Assembly (NCBI RefSeq): GCF_039555335.1 | Contig: NC_092636.1 | Location: forward strand, 55,669,706 to 55,733,705 | Source: Amphiura filiformis | Taxonomy: Eukaryota > Echinodermata > Ophiuroidea > Amphilepidida > Amphiuridae | Reading direction: 5' to 3' | Length of the DNA stretch: 64,000 bases | In this document: positions 1 to 12,327 of the stretch, piece by piece | Layout: the number at the start of each line of letters is the position of its first letter | How positions within the stretch are numbered: the first letter of the stretch is position 1 | The notes under the pieces: generated by a model | Databases searched by the model: none | Told to the model about the DNA's origin: nothing | What the model saw: only the letters and a program-made list of their open reading frames with translations | Program-made: the position numbers and the translations under genes

Positions 1-1762
1 CCTCAAAATGATTTAGCTAAGCGCCTGGTGCACTAATTATGTAGAATATGGTAATTGAAAAATGAAGAGACGACTCCTTGATAAGAATACCTTGGTATCC
101 CTTTGTCAGCTTGTCTGTCATATTACAAGAAATCACCACTTGCCTGCGGTATTTACTGAGAAGTAGTTATAAATCGGAGTACTCTGAATATTAATGATAT
201 TACCTTGTGGCTGTAGAATTGATACCCAGATATATTGTTTTCCCTATTGTTTCATTCTTGTTTATTAAAATGCCTTGAGCCTCTACTACTGTAACCAACA
301 AAAAGTGAAGTATTAGAAATTGAATCATTTTCTTATTAAATCAAATTCTCATTCCTTTCCGGAAATGTAATTTTCTTCTGGGAATTGCATCTTTGGAATG
401 TTTATATCCAAACTTTGAATTTGATTTCAGAATATCAGGCAAATTTACTTTTTAGTTATCTTTAAAAACTTTTAACAGAGTAAGCTGAGTTGCAGACTTA
501 AATGTGGCCAAAGTGTCAACTAATTAATGGTTTTAGCCCCATTAAAAAAAAAAAAAAAATTATGATTTTGGTATCAAAAGAAAGGTTATATTTTTCTCAT
601 CACCCCAGTAAAAATTTAATGCATAGATATGTTTCATTTAGATGGTGTGAACAAAAATGTGGTAAGAAAGTAAGCACCACCAGAAGTATAATTTACTATC
701 TTTACTATCCTATGGGGCATTGTTATACAGATTTCTGCTTCTCATATCAAACCTGCTGGAGCAATGCAACTCACATTTTGGAAACATATTGTTTTAATGT
801 CTCAATGTAAGATAGAAAACAGAATATGAAAAAATATGGTCACCCATTGTCATATCAGTATGTTATTTATCAAACTTTTTCAGCTTCATGGCTTATAATA
901 CATAACATTACCATTGCCTTTATTTTATTTGGGCTATCTTGGAAATCTTAGAAAGTGAGTTAAGTTAGAAACCTGATGCTTGCTGCACAACCTGCTAGTT
1001 GACTGTAACTGCACATTGTTTTAAGAGTTGATTCTGGCTGTGATGGTTCATTCTGGTGTAGGCTGATTAGGGTATGTGCTTGAGGGGTTACTGAGATCTA
1101 ATCTATCTTCATGAATGAAAAGTGATATAAAAAATTTGCTATGTTTGATCTAGTGATTTCTTGGTTAAATCAATGGTTTTGGGAATGTTTGAAGTTGTAG
1201 AAATATACTGCATTATAATAGAACCTTACTTTGACGTCATCAGACTCATTACAGCACCATGTGCACTTCCTTGATCCAAAGTATTCTACTTTGCTTGATC
1301 CAATACATCAACAATTTGCATTGAAACATTAGGTAAGATTACCTCCAAGCAAAACTCATCACTTCAATGCCAACTGATGATAACAATCAAAACAAAATTA
1401 CTTGTGTGTAGAAAAATTTATAATATGCAATCCCAAGTCATTTAACAAACCACAGACCTGAGGCCCAAGTAATCATGGATAGCAATACTGTGTGTGACCT
1501 TATTAGTGCCCCAGGCACATAAATCAGTCATTTTCAGGGGTGGGTACTTATTAAAATTATGAAATGAATGTTACAAATTAGAATTTACGCATGTATAAAC
1601 ATTGAAATACAGCGTATCTGATGTCAAAATCATCATAATCTTAAACTGGAAGGGATAGAAGGTAAAATTTGATTAAGACATTTGATGGAAGTTCGTTGTA
1701 CAGGTGCATTGTAAAGTGGATGCTCAGTTGTCAAAAATATTATGTAGTAGATAAAGGGTGAG
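1..1762. other. AT-rich non-coding stretch, no gene seen
   Basis: No exon, RNA gene or clear repeat boundary is recognisable. The longest reading frame (about 100 codons near 502-810) crosses a poly-A run at about 544-560 and has low-complexity, non-conserved composition. Since TAF1 exons start far downstream on the same strand, this is best read as intron of TAF1 or upstream intergenic DNA. Confidence 0.5.
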
Positions 1763-1910
1763 AAACAGACCATTACCATAGATAATCGGTGTCTTGTTGA
1801 GGTATGGTGAGCATGTTGAGACCTCGGGGCGAGACCCGAAGAAGCGAGACTTCAACATGCTAACCATACCTCAACATGACACCGATTATCTATGGTAATG
1901 GTCTGTTTTG
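1763..1910. mobile_element. Palindromic MITE-like element (~148 bp)
   Basis: Two arms of about 58 bp are near-perfect inverted repeats: the left arm starts AAACAGACCATTACCATAG and the right arm ends CTATGGTAATGGTCTGTTT. Between them lies a short GC-rich loop (about 1823-1850). No coding capacity. The structure fits a short foldback MITE or hairpin repeat. No target-site duplication was identified with confidence, so the superfamily is unknown. Confidence 0.75.
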
Positions 1911-2867
1911 AACCGCTTATCTTACATATACTGATGAGCCAAAATAAACAAATTTGTTGTTATGGTTAATTCATTTTCCAAAAGACAAACTGGAAAAGCT
2001 CATATGATTATCTTGTGTAAGTTTAGGGTTTTCCAAAAATAAAAACACACCGGGACAGTGTAATATTCTTCCCGTGTGTCCTGCGTTTGAGTCTACGAGT
2101 CTTATCTAGTGTCAATTGAAAGTGATTTAATCAAATCAATACAGCATTGATTTTAACCGGAGATTCTATTCAATTCACTTGTGGTCATGTCCCACTCGAT
2201 TATACATATTCGTAATATTAATAATGAATATGTAAATAGTTCAAAGGTCAAAGTGGGTGTGTTTTACCTAGACATGGCGGTAACTCATTTAACACCATAG
2301 AATTTATATTTATCTTTAATATACTTATAGAACAAATGTCCTGAACCAAATCAACGCACATTCCTGGGTACCTTCCTCGACCTTTTTTGGTTGGGGTTAG
2401 GCCGCAGATTGTTGTAGTTTTTCTACATCTAGTCTTGTGGCCTGTAATGTACTGCATTTTAGGTGCAAACTATCCTTGGTTGAACTTAATTTGTAAGACC
2501 TCATGGCTCTTGTTTTGTTACCTACTTTGTCGGAATCTGCGTTAGTTTGGAGAGGGGGGGGGACAAAGGTAGATTGACATCCTCGTCCTAATTATACAGG
2601 CTTTAAGACATAATACAAACTAATTTGCATTATTCAATAAAGGTGTTCTTGGTGTCATTCAATACACACGTATACAAGTATTGTTTACCATCTTCATTTA
2701 AATCTAATATGCATAAACTTGCATAATAATTTATGCTGATCGTGTAAAATATATTAAACTGTGATGCATTTTAAGTTTGTTGAAATGTCCAAAAAGTCAA
2801 ATAATGTGGCCAGTGTTTCTAAATATGAACATGTAGTTCTCTTGTTCAAAATCTATTGACCTGACCA
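1911..2867. other. Non-coding stretch, nothing recognised
   Basis: AT-rich sequence with a short G run near 2550. No supported exon or repeat ends were seen in this interval. Confidence 0.45.
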
Positions 2868-2982
2868 AGATTATCTTGACCTGTCCAGATTATCTTGACC
2901 TGTCCAGATTATCTTGACCTGTCCAGATTATCTTGACCTGTCCAGATTATCTTGACCTGTCCAGATTATCTTGACCTGTCCA
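2868..2982. repeat. 19-bp tandem repeat, six units
   Basis: Six consecutive units of TTATCTTGACCTGTCCAGA start at 2871, 2890, 2909, 2928, 2947 and 2966. They are preceded by a degenerate partial unit (CTGACCAGA-like) and followed by CACATTACTTG, where the period breaks. The internal units are essentially identical, so the array expanded recently. Confidence 0.9.
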
Positions 2983-4289
2983 CATTACTTGATATAATCG
3001 ACAGTTGACCAGACTTTGAACAAAAGAAATACAATTGATAATGGAACAAAAGAAGAGGGCTAGACGTATATTAAGGGATAGGCACTAATTATGTCAAATA
3101 TGGCACTGTGAGTATGGTCAGAGAACCTATAGACCACTTGACATCGTTGTTTATCAACAGAGGCGAGGGACTGGTCTATCGATATGCTTGAATGAACCGC
3201 TATACTGTTCAATGGCTCTCTTGTACTATTTGAAATAGGTACATGAATGTGTATAGCTAGGCAGATAATAGCTTATTACAATTGATAGCCCTAATGTGGA
3301 ATCAAATCAAAGCCAAGTAGATGAGACCACAATCAGTAGATTCTCAACAGTGTGTTGTGTGTATTATAATCATGGTTTCATTCTCTGTTTTGCACCAGTG
3401 TTCTGCAAAAATCACTATGCAAATGGATCCCATAATTTCCCTTTTAGTTAGCTGACAAGATTCTGTTTATTTCATGACATGATGCAATCAGAAAGGTTGT
3501 TTATAGCAGGTAAAATATTCAAAGCATTTAAAAGTTTGTTATTGTGAAATCTTTAATGCTCAATATTAAATAAGCTCATTGTTTTAAAAATATTATATAA
3601 ACAAAATTGGCTGACATTGACTTACAAAAACGTGTATGTGACTGATACTTTGAATTGGGTTTATTAAAAGTACTTTGGAATACTTGTGCCTAAATTCCAT
3701 ACTTAGGAATAATTACGGTGTGTTCTGTTAATGCAAAAACATGGCTAGAAACTTCAATACAAACACATGCTATCAAAATCCTAATGTGACCAGGTAGTAT
3801 AGTAATATATTGAATATGACAATCTTGGTAAAGGTAAATGTGAGTGTGTTAACTAAAAAAGACAGTGTAAGAATATTCGCCCAGTGAATATTAGCCTTAC
3901 TTGATTTTAGTCATTCTAGTAGCGAATTAAAGTAGCATTTGTATATTTCCAAAAGTTGAGCTGTATTGGAATGTATGTATAATGTTTGGTTTTGGGTTCA
4001 GCACATTCAGGTGTATTTCACTACAACTTTCCATTCCAGATTGATACAGGCTATTTATGGTGAATTTGTATTCCATCATTAAGAGATAATTGCTGTGTTG
4101 CAGGTCTCTAGATATGTTGTATTTGTCTTCTACTCTATCAGACATGGGAATGGGTTTGCAAAAATTTGCAATAATTTGCAATTTTTAAGCACAAACCTTA
4201 CCTGACAACGTTAACTGATATAAATGATTTCTATTTTGGATCTAGAAACAATGTCCAGGATCCAGATATATCTGCAATTCTTGTGCATC
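2983..4289. other. Non-coding stretch, nothing recognised
   Basis: AT-rich, no supported coding region. The 84-codon minus-strand frame at 3927-4181 has no recognisable domain or splice context and is treated as chance. Confidence 0.45.
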
Positions 4290-4722
4290 AAGCAATTCTC
4301 GCTATTCGCAATAAGGGCGCCGTCAGTGGTTTGCGATGTATCATGGGAAAAATCGTGATGTATCATGGGAAAAGTCGACATCAAGTCCGCGCATAATACG
4401 AATATTACCATGCTATTACATAGGAACACGTGACAATATTTTTAGTTTGTCAATATAACGGTATTACACGCAAATCGATAGAGAAAAATTAATTGTGCAC
4501 ATTTCAAATCACATTATTAAGTATTATTGAGTATCGATTCACGTGTAACACCTTTATTTTGACAAACTAAAAAAAATATTGTCACGTGTTCCTATGTAAT
4601 AGCATGGTAATATTCGTATTGCGCGGACTTGGATGTCGACCTTTTCCCATGATACATCACGATTTTTCCCATGATACATCGCAAACCGCTGGCGGCGCCC
4701 TTATTGCGAATAGCGAGAATTA
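4290..4722. mobile_element. Foldback MITE-like element with ~190-bp arms
   Basis: Left arm 4290-4465 and right arm 4530-4722 are inverted repeats of each other. They begin AATTCTCGCTATTCGCAATA and end with its complement, TATTGCGAATAGCGAGAATT. Each arm includes two copies of a GATGTATCATGGGAAAA-type word and a CACGTGACAATATTTTTAGT segment. The AT-rich centre, about 65 bp, can itself pair (TCGAT...ATCGA). No protein is encoded; short frames in both arms are mirror images of each other. Confidence 0.8.
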
Positions 4723-6519
4723 CTTAGAGATTTCATATATGTGGGACTTCATTTTGCGGGTGTTTACAAAATTAAAGTATGAATGCAGGCAAGTACAATA
4801 ATTAGACTAAGCACAAAGATAAAATGCTCCAAACAGTAAAAATTACTATTAAAAATATGTGACAGAAAGAAGTGCAAAGAAATTAACAATAAATACCATC
4901 AAATAGTCAATCAAGAAATCTCTGCATAAATCCAATTCATCCGTTTTCTATATAGGACAATAAGTCTTGCCTCGGGCGTATCGCTAAAAAAATTGGAACA
5001 GCTTTTGATTGAACTCTGCCCAGGTATATTTTTCGTGGCAATCGACACACACAAAAAGAGTGAATCCAAGTCAATATGAGGATTATATAGTAATGACTTG
5101 CTTCCCCGAGGCTGCGTTTATGACACTATAATATGATTGAGATGGTAGAATTGATAAGTATTTAGTAAATGACAAAAGAGGAGCCATGTTTATTAATCAG
5201 TAAGTATATTGTCATTTCCTCAGTTTCTAACATCAAAAGAAAACGGATTTATGTAGCTGTGAGAAGTTTACAGGTGTGGTGAACAAGATTGTACTTTTTT
5301 GCTTACTCTATATATCTACGAGGCTATCAGAAAAGCTGTAGAGCTTGATTGTGCTAGGCAATGGGAAATTGGTATAGCATATGTGTACATAGCCTAAAAA
5401 ATACAAGAACATTATTGCACTTCATAGGAGAGTTGGTGGTGAAGTAGGTACTCTGAGAAAGAGGTGAAAAGTACTGTGGGGATATTTGCATAAGTTGGCA
5501 GGGTTGTGAGTGAAGGTTTTCAAAGAAATTGATGGTATATTTGAATAGCATGTTGGGGGAAGTGACTGGATTATAAGGGGCTGTGCAATAATTAAGTGTG
5601 AGGGAATTCTCAAAATTGTCTGCCAAAACATGCTTGCCCATGCTTTTTGACATGCCCCCCAAAAAGTTGCCCTCCCCTTTTGATGTGACAAAAATCTTTG
5701 GCTGCCCTCTTTACACACGCCAGATCTTGGGGAAATTGTGCAATGTTTCATTCATTCTTATGATTCATCCATTCATAACCATGTGGAACAAGTCCAGCAA
5801 ACAGGACATTTTGCATATTTGAACATTTTCATTTTAGAGCGCAATATCGTAAAGGTCCTCCAAAAATATACGCCAAAAATTGATTTCCCTCATTTGACGC
5901 ACAAAAAGATATTTGACACCCCCCCCACTTTTTTGTCTTACCCAAAAATGCTTGCTCCTCCTATAAAATTCACCACCCCAGGGGTGCACATACTTCTTAC
6001 ACCACGGTTATAAAGGTAACTTTTAACCAAACCAAAATCAGAAGCTAAGCAAGGTGATTGAGTTAGTATAATTCAAACAAAATGTCAGAGATGAGAGGGA
6101 AATGTGTTCTATATATTTGTATCTGATAGAACTTTGTGTCATGTTTCATATTATATTTTTAACAGTTGTGCAGCTGTATTGGAAAATGATAGCGGCACAA
6201 TATAATTATGTTCATATACTTTGCCTGATCAGAATTTTGAGTACCAGTTGATGACATTGTGAGATCATATCACTTTTTCTGGAGCAGCCAGCTCATGTGA
6301 TTTACACAAATCAAAAATATTTGTTTGATGTTTTGTCAGTATCTTATTTTTCAGTATGTTGACAAGAAAATATCTGCCAACAATGATACTGCCTGTAGCT
6401 CTCAGACATTCTACATTTATAAGAATGACTCATACTCAAGATTCAAGAATGGGAATTTTGTGTGATATGATTGACATTTCTATGTTATAAATTGTTTTAT
6501 TGTGGGCCTTATGTTGTTG
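4723..6519. other. Non-coding stretch with degenerate repeats
   Basis: No gene supported. The interval 5580-6000 contains C-rich runs (for example near 5921-5930) and open frames on both strands with no domain similarity. It may be old repeat DNA, but no paired ends or second copy were found in the window. Confidence 0.4.
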
Positions 6520-7808
6520 TTTACAGAATACCAGGTATTCTCCATATTCCCCATTTAACTGATATAAAATCTATCCGTCAAGTGTACCTTGAAGCTCATT
6601 CTGCTGCCTATATGTCATCAAGGCTCAAAGGTGATGAAAAGGTTATTAATGCATTAGATTCCAAGCTTGCTAGAGAATCTGAATGGTCCAGGAAGTTTTC
6701 TGTCACTTGCTATGCTGAAAGTAAGTTTGAGGTATGTAATGAAAGTACTGGCATGTCATCTCACAAAAGAAAAAGATGTCTTAATCAAGTCTATCAAAGA
6801 TGAGATCAATGAAACCTGGATCAACCAACTTAAAGATCTTGTTGTCCAGGGTGACATGTTGCGCGTATCCATCCTTGAAAAGGCAGATCATATTTGGAAG
6901 TCTTTCATTTTTAATATGCCTAAAGGTGTCATGAAATTCATGGTCAACTCTTTTCTGGACACCCTCCCAACAAAAAATAACCTCAGCCGTTGGGGCAAAA
7001 AAATTGTCCACAAACTGTAATTTATGTTTTAAAAAAGAAACTCTTCACCATGTTTTAAACCACTGCCAGATTATGCTCGAACAAGGCAGGTATACTTGGC
7101 GCCATGACTCTGTCCTTCGTATCATCCATGACACTCTTCAGGAAATAGCTGCCCCATCATGGACCTTCTATTGTGACCTAGCTGGTACAACCAAAGTTGC
7201 GGGGACCACTATCCCTCCTGATATTTTGGCAACTCAACAGAGACCAGACCTGGTCCTCTCAATCATGACTCAAAAAAGATCATTGTCTTGAACTAACTAT
7301 TCCGTTCAGAACAAAACATCAGAAATTCTCACGACCGCCAAGGTAAACAAATACTCAAGTTTGATCATGGATCTTCAAGGACAGAGTTATGGCCGCCAAG
7401 TTATTTTGTATTGAAATTGGCAGCAGAGGCCTCATTACTGACGACACTAAGTGCAATATTCAAAACATTTTCACCTCTGTTTCATTGGGTAATAAACCCC
7501 ACAAAATACTGTGCAAGAAATTTCAAGCCAACCTCAGTAAAGCGTGCAATACTGGCTTCATATGCAATCTTTTACTCCAAATATGACCAGGACTGGTCAA
7601 TCTCCTAGGTGCTTTTGTAATCTGTACATATCTTGAAATGTTTATTGTTTTTAATATATTTTGTTTACTGTCTTTCATCCATTTTACTCCTGCAGAGATA
7701 TGGCTACTGAATTCTTTCTGATGCCATACTCTTGTCTGGATTTGTATGTCTACTTTTCGATCTGTTTTGATGTAATTGTATAATAAAGATTGAAATGAAT
7801 AAATAAAC
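6520..7808 (+). pseudogene. 3' end of an RLE-type non-LTR retrotransposon, frameshifted
   Basis: Remains of the C-terminal part of a retrotransposon polyprotein, spread over three reading frames: about 6520-6720, 6720-7018 and 7004-7290, then a further shift near 7270. Directly visible are a CX2CX7HX4C zinc-binding motif (CNLC...HVLNHC, about 7016-7070), the downstream RYTWRHD word, and RPD (about 7238) followed, across a frameshift, by a glutamate 14 residues after the PD. These match the CCHC plus PDX12-14E signature of restriction-like endonuclease domains of R2/R4/NeSL-type elements. An A-rich end with AATAAA-like signals follows at about 7780-7808. The reverse-transcriptase core is absent, so the copy is 5'-truncated and dead. 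Clade not determined. Confidence 0.75.
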
Positions 7809-8332
7809 CATATAAAAAATCCTTGAAGGGGGAAAAGGGCCGGGGTGGCTGTTCAATATGAAATTGATGAAGATGTAACACAGAGACTTTCAAAGTTACA
7901 GCTTTTGGTGAGAGAAAAATGTAAACATTGGATGAGAGATGGACTTTTGGACCTTATTTATGGGGCATTAGGTGAGAACATTCAAGTCTAAAATAGTCCC
8001 ATAGAAGTCTAGAGCAGGCCTTCTCAACTGAATGGAGCTTCATATTCTTTTAACACTGCTTTTCCTTTCTGTCAATTTTCATTTGCAAAAAATACACACA
8101 ACAATGATTTTGAGTATTTATCCTTCACTTTTACCATATTTGTACAAATTTCAAATCTTTTACTTTTCTGTGAGGAACACTGGGTGCCTTTAATTTGAAT
8201 TTTACTGCACAGGCTTTTATTGTGGATAAGCAGTTGCCAATTGCTTGGATATTTGTTAATGCCTTTTTCATTCTCACCAGAGGAAGTAGGGCAGTGTCAT
8301 TACAACTATCTGTCATTCGCCTTCCCAATGGG
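7809..8332. other. Non-coding stretch, nothing recognised
   Basis: Lies between a retrotransposon tail and a MITE. No exon or repeat termini seen. Confidence 0.4.
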
Positions 8333-8514
8333 CTATTCTAGTTGAAATCCATACACCCCTTATGGAAGACATGACCTTAATCTCCCACACAGGGGGTGTA
8401 GATTTCAAATGGAGTCACCCATTCAGGGAACCCCATTTGAAATTCACACTCCCATTGTTGAAGATTAAGGTCATGTCGTACACAGGGGTGTAAGGATTTC
8501 AAATGGAATTACCC
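8333..8514. mobile_element. Palindromic MITE, family M, copy 1
   Basis: Begins CTATTCTAGTTGAAATCC and ends GGATTTCAAATGGAATTA. The two halves are imperfect inverted repeats built on words such as GACATGACCTTAATC and its complement, with a CCCATTCAGG centre. Related full copies occur at 20971, 28217, 41939 and 42164, which makes this a multi-copy family in the window. No coding capacity. Confidence 0.85.
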
Positions 8515-8954
8515 TATATTCTGTGCAAATAATGCTAACACATGTTGGATTGACCACTCAAGAAATCCCCAGAAGATACACTGCATGATATAGTGACAAA
8601 GTGGCTTTCTGCATGTCCTTATAAGATCCAGATCAGTCTGGTCTGATGAAATCCTGTGACTAGACTAGGGTTGCGCAACTTAAATTGACTATCATAGTCA
8701 TGAATATAAGTGGCAGTGGTGACTTTGTCCAGGTGATAGTTGACTATTTAATGCATCCTAAAAAAAGCAGAAATAAGGGAATACTTGCATCAAATGTGAC
8801 TAGATTTACGCTACAAAATAATTTGTTTTACGTCTATGTATATGTTGTTGATACTGGTGTATAAAAGTTCTATTTGTCGTCATGAGCAGATTTTAAGAGT
8901 GTCAAGTGTTATGAGCACTTGTATGTTTTCTTGCACCATCCATTATTAAAACTG
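8515..8954. other. Non-coding stretch, nothing recognised
   Basis: No supported gene or repeat boundary between the MITE and the foldback element that starts at 8955. Confidence 0.4.
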
Positions 8955-9051
8955 TTAAGGTGGCTGTATCGGCTACGGTGTCATGCTCAGAACTCCTTGA
9001 AAATGATATAGGATGTGTGTATTGATGAGAAAACCTTACTTGCCAAGTTTT

Positions 9052-9083
<32 letters not shown>

Positions 9084-9886
9084 CCAACAAAGCGTTTTTG
9101 AGTTATGCAATTTTTTGTCATCTCAAAATCCCATTGAATTACTACAGGGAAGAGCTTTTGGCACTTTGCCAATTTCTCAAAATAGCAACATTTTTGAAAA
9201 CAAAGATTTTATTAAAACTGATTTTTCTCTCCTTTATAGCAGTTGTATATAAAAGTTTTAAGTTTCATTTTGCTGCCAATATATCACAGAATAATACAAA
9301 CCAAGTTTATTTTATAACTTAGTGTTACTTAAGTATATATTTAACAGGAATGTTGGTACTTTTTATGATTTTTGATTTTTTCTAGAAACACTAAATTACC
9401 TAAATTCTAGGATTTTTTTAGCCAACAGGGAAGGGTGCTATGGTTACCAAACTTTCAGGGATGGTAAATAAGATTAATATCTAAATTCTCTCGTCAGTTT
9501 TTTCCAATTAAGTGTTTCTATTTTAAGCTACAGTGTTTCTAACATTCCCTAAAATTAAAAATTGAAAAAAATAATTTCTTTCAAAAAGTAAACACTTTAT
9601 CCAAAAAAACTGACGAGAGAATTTAGATATTAAGCTTATATACCATCCCTGAAAGTTTGGTAACCATAGCTCCTTCCTAAGTGGGCAAAAAAATCAAAAA
9701 CTGTCAAAATTAAGGGAATTTTCAAAAAATAAAGAAAAACATAAGAATTGTTACAATTCTTATCTTAAAATAGGTGGGCAAAATACTTTACATTCTTATG
9801 TTAAAGATTTAAATGAATAGACCTGATTGATCAGACACAGGAGCTATTTTTCTGCAAGGGTGTTGTATCCGAGGCAGCTACCTTAA
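8955..9886. mobile_element. TTAA-bounded foldback element (~930 bp)
   Basis: Outer ends are TTAAGGTGGCTGTATCGGC and (complement) GAGGCAGCTACCTTAA, each with TTAA at the edge. An inner inverted pair, 9430-9515 against 9600-9674 (ACTTTCAGGGATGGT and ACCATCCCTGAAAGT), is strong and continues outward in weaker form. A T-run of about 25 lies at 9056-9083. No transposase frame. TTAA at both edges is the usual target duplication of piggyBac-type transposition; the assignment to that superfamily is inference from the ends only. Confidence 0.7.
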
Positions 9887-10089
9887 ACATGTTTTTTTGT
9901 GCATTTAAAGCACTAAAATACAGTGAGCTTTTAATGTTATTTAGATTTTTGATTTCCAAATAGTCATCATGGTTGCTACTATCTGGTGCAGACGAATTGG
10001 GTACTAAAAGAACTGAAGTCGTGCAGCCCTAGACTTGACACACACATGGCACATACAATTTTTGTTATTTGTTAACCCTTACCCAACCC
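9887..10089. other. Short unassigned spacer
   Basis: No feature seen between the foldback element and the SINE-like repeat. Confidence 0.3.
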
Positions 10090-10345
10090 ATGTTTTTTGC
10101 TATCAGAAGGGAAAGAAACAAAAAAGGAGAGTAGATGAAAGAAGAAGTCGCTTGGTACCCTCATGATTCGAACCTCGGACCCCTCGCAAGCCACGCAGAA
10201 GATCACAGACCTGTAGCCACTGGTTACGCTGGCCTGGCCAGTGATTCCCTGGGTATATATGACTTAGGTTGATTGTGTCATCGCATCGCATGGAATGCAT
10301 GGGCGTGCGTGCAGTGGTTTTAATAGTGAGGTTTAGTGAGACTCG
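10090..10345 (-). mobile_element. Possible tRNA-derived SINE
   Basis: The minus strand carries a pol III B-box-like word, GGTTCGAATC (10165-10174), about 45 bases downstream of an A-box-like stretch (around ACCAGTGGCTACAGG), followed by a T-rich end. This arrangement resembles a tRNA-derived SINE head. No cloverleaf could be folded with confidence, so it is not called as a tRNA gene. Confidence 0.35.
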
Positions 10346-10769
10346 GTTGGGTTAAAAGTACCCCTTTAGGTGTTTTTCCCAAGTATATTTTTGCCCCATA
10401 ATAGCATTTTCAACTAGTGGGTTCAAGGATCAAAAAGAAAACAAAATGCAGGTGTATATACAGGAAAAGGAAGTAGACAGTAATATATCAGTTATTTTAC
10501 CTGACCTTGATGCCCCATGGCAAATAAAGTAAAAATCCGTACCATGCGAGGATGGGACACATGTCCCATCGCCATTGGCAAATGCATTTCATAACACAAT
10601 TTAAAATGAATTTCACATTGCAATGAATCAAAATATTATTGGTTTTGTTACTTCCTGGCTATAATTGACTAAGAATGAGATTAGTTCTCCTACGCATATA
10701 TACAGGCTGTATCAAAATTATTCTTCCCTGACTGTTTACAATGTTCATGATTTTTGTTAGTCACATTAC
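10346..10769. other. Unassigned spacer, nothing recognised
   Basis: No coding or repeat structure could be supported here. Confidence 0.35.
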
Positions 10770-10911
10770 AATACGATACGATACAAAGAGCATTTGCGCC
10801 ATTTCCATAAGGCTCAGAGCGCTTACAAAATACCTTAATACTACAACTTAAAACTACATTTTGAAGGTGCATCTTAAAAATAATACAAATTACAATATCA
10901 ATAAGAACATG

Positions 10912-11027
10912 TTATGGGAACAAATAAGTTTTAAGCGCTTTTTTGAATGCATTTGTTGATGAAGATTGTCTAATATAGACAGGTAGCTTATTCCACTCAA
11001 AAAAAGCAAAAACTGTAAAAGTTCTAT
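10912..11027 (-). pseudogene. C-terminal end of a CR1/L2-like LINE ORF2 (copy 1)
   Basis: On the minus strand about 37 codons read through EWNKLPVYIRQ and a NAFKKALKTYLFP ending before a TAA at 10912-10914. This is the typical last segment of CR1/L2-type ORF2 proteins (W-N-x-L-P ... F-K-x-x-L-K-x-x-L-F). The 3' UTR continues to about 10770 with GTAAGCGCTCTGAGCC and a pentameric CGTAT tail, a usual 3' terminus for such elements. The body of the element is missing (5' truncation). Confidence 0.75.
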
Positions 11028-12039
11028 CACCAGCTATAAGACTCTAGTCATGGGATAGCAAGACGAAGATAATTACTGAAATTAGTTGAAAATGTAACAA
11101 TCATTTTGAAACAGCCACAGTATAACTGTGTAAGCGTCACCTAAGGAAATAAACAGGCTGGTCAAAATAGGTAGGTAGGTAAGTAAGTTCTTTTGTGCTG
11201 ATATTATGGATGAGCCATACAGAGATGGCTGGAAGTGGTAGATATTAGTGATATGATATATAGTTTAAAACAAAACTTTATTAAATAATCTCTACTGATG
11301 CTAGTTTAGGCATTTATTTCAGAAGTTCACATTTCACAAATACTCTAAAAGAGCACATTTGTTTTTCTAAAAATGGAAATTTAAAAAATGAACATCAATC
11401 AAGTGATGCTCCTTTACCCGTATTTGAAAATGGAACTTGTCAAAAATGTACAGGAAAAGGCCAGGGCCTTAGCCAGTGTTTTTTTTTTTCACCCCTATCC
11501 AAAATTTGACCTTGAAAACATAAACCAGCTCTCTGCACTGGGGGTTCAGTCAGTTCACATAGCTATTGCTGCAGTCTTGATTTATTAGACTGGTCTTGTT
11601 TTGAGTTCACAGAACTTATTCAAGCATTATTTTTAGAATTTGGCATCTGTCAGAGGCATTAATCTTGCCTGTCGAGGAGCAAACTGCCTGTCCAAAATGA
11701 TGGATGGGTTGGTGGCTGGCTAATACACCTATCTAATAAGTGGCAAAGGCTTTTAACTACTCCCTCATACCACTCATAGCTCCTGTGTAGCGATAGGCCA
11801 TCCCACTGTATTTCTTACACCTTGCAAGTCACTGGTGAGAGAAGTCAATGATTTAAATTTTGTTTCAATCATATTTTAATACTGAAGAAAAATTGCCAAA
11901 TCCAAGGAATGTTTTTTCCACTTCAAAAATAGAAGGATATAATAATAGCCTTGGAGGAAATATCTTAGCACTGAAATGAGACACATGGCCCTAAACTAAC
12001 CACAAATATAATGAGCGCAGCAATACTTTGTAAAATATA

Positions 12040-12066
12040 CTATTCCAGTTGAAATCCATACACCCT
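12040..12066. repeat. Stub of MITE family M at end of duplication copy 1
   Basis: CTATTCCAGTTGAAATCC followed by ATACACCC matches the first 27 bp of the family M palindrome, but the rest of the element is missing. The same stub closes duplication copy 2 at 13308-13334. Confidence 0.8.
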
Positions 12067-12211
12067 TACGATACGATACGATACGAAGAGCATTTGTGCC
12101 ATTTCCATAAGGCTCAGAGCGCTTACAAAATACCTTAATACTACAACTTAAAACTACATTTTGAAGGTGCATCTTAAAAATAATACAAATTACAATATCA
12201 ATAAGAACATG

Positions 12212-12327
12212 TTATGGGAACAAATAAGTTTTAAGCGCTTTTTTGAATGCATTTGTTGATGAAGATTGTCTAATATAGACAAGTAGCTTATTCCACTTTT
12301 TTTATGCAAAAACTGTAAAAGTTCTAT
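12212..12327 (-). pseudogene. C-terminal end of a CR1/L2-like LINE ORF2 (copy 2)
   Basis: Duplicate of the LINE remnant at 10912-11027. A small change in the poly-T part of this copy (around 12298-12306) introduces an in-frame stop just before the W-N-K-L-P word, so this copy is more damaged than the first. Confidence 0.72.

Larger units (their letters stand above)
10770..12067. repeat. 1.3-kb tandem segmental duplication, copy 1
   Basis: Matches 12068-13335 almost base for base in direct orientation, with an offset of 1300 at the left end and 1268 at the right. It starts in a short (ACGAT)n tract next to a LINE tail and ends with a 27-bp stub of MITE family M. The main difference is a block of about 32 bp present here (around 11190-11222) and missing from copy 2, plus a few base and small indel changes. 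High similarity implies a recent event. Confidence 0.93.

Noticed and set aside
4211..4801. Two similar 71-72 codon frames (MFLCNSMVIFVL...)
   Set aside because: They are the mirror-image arms of the foldback element at 4290-4722, not a gene family.
5354..5751. Overlapping minus-strand frames of 102 and 109 codons
   Set aside because: No domain or codon pattern of a gene; two overlapping frames in the same repeat-like DNA argue for chance.
9013..9252. Frame with a poly-Phe run
   Set aside because: Translation of the T-run at 9056-9083 inside a foldback element.
10090..10345. tRNA gene call
   Set aside because: B-box-like and A-box-like words exist but no cloverleaf; kept only as a possible SINE.
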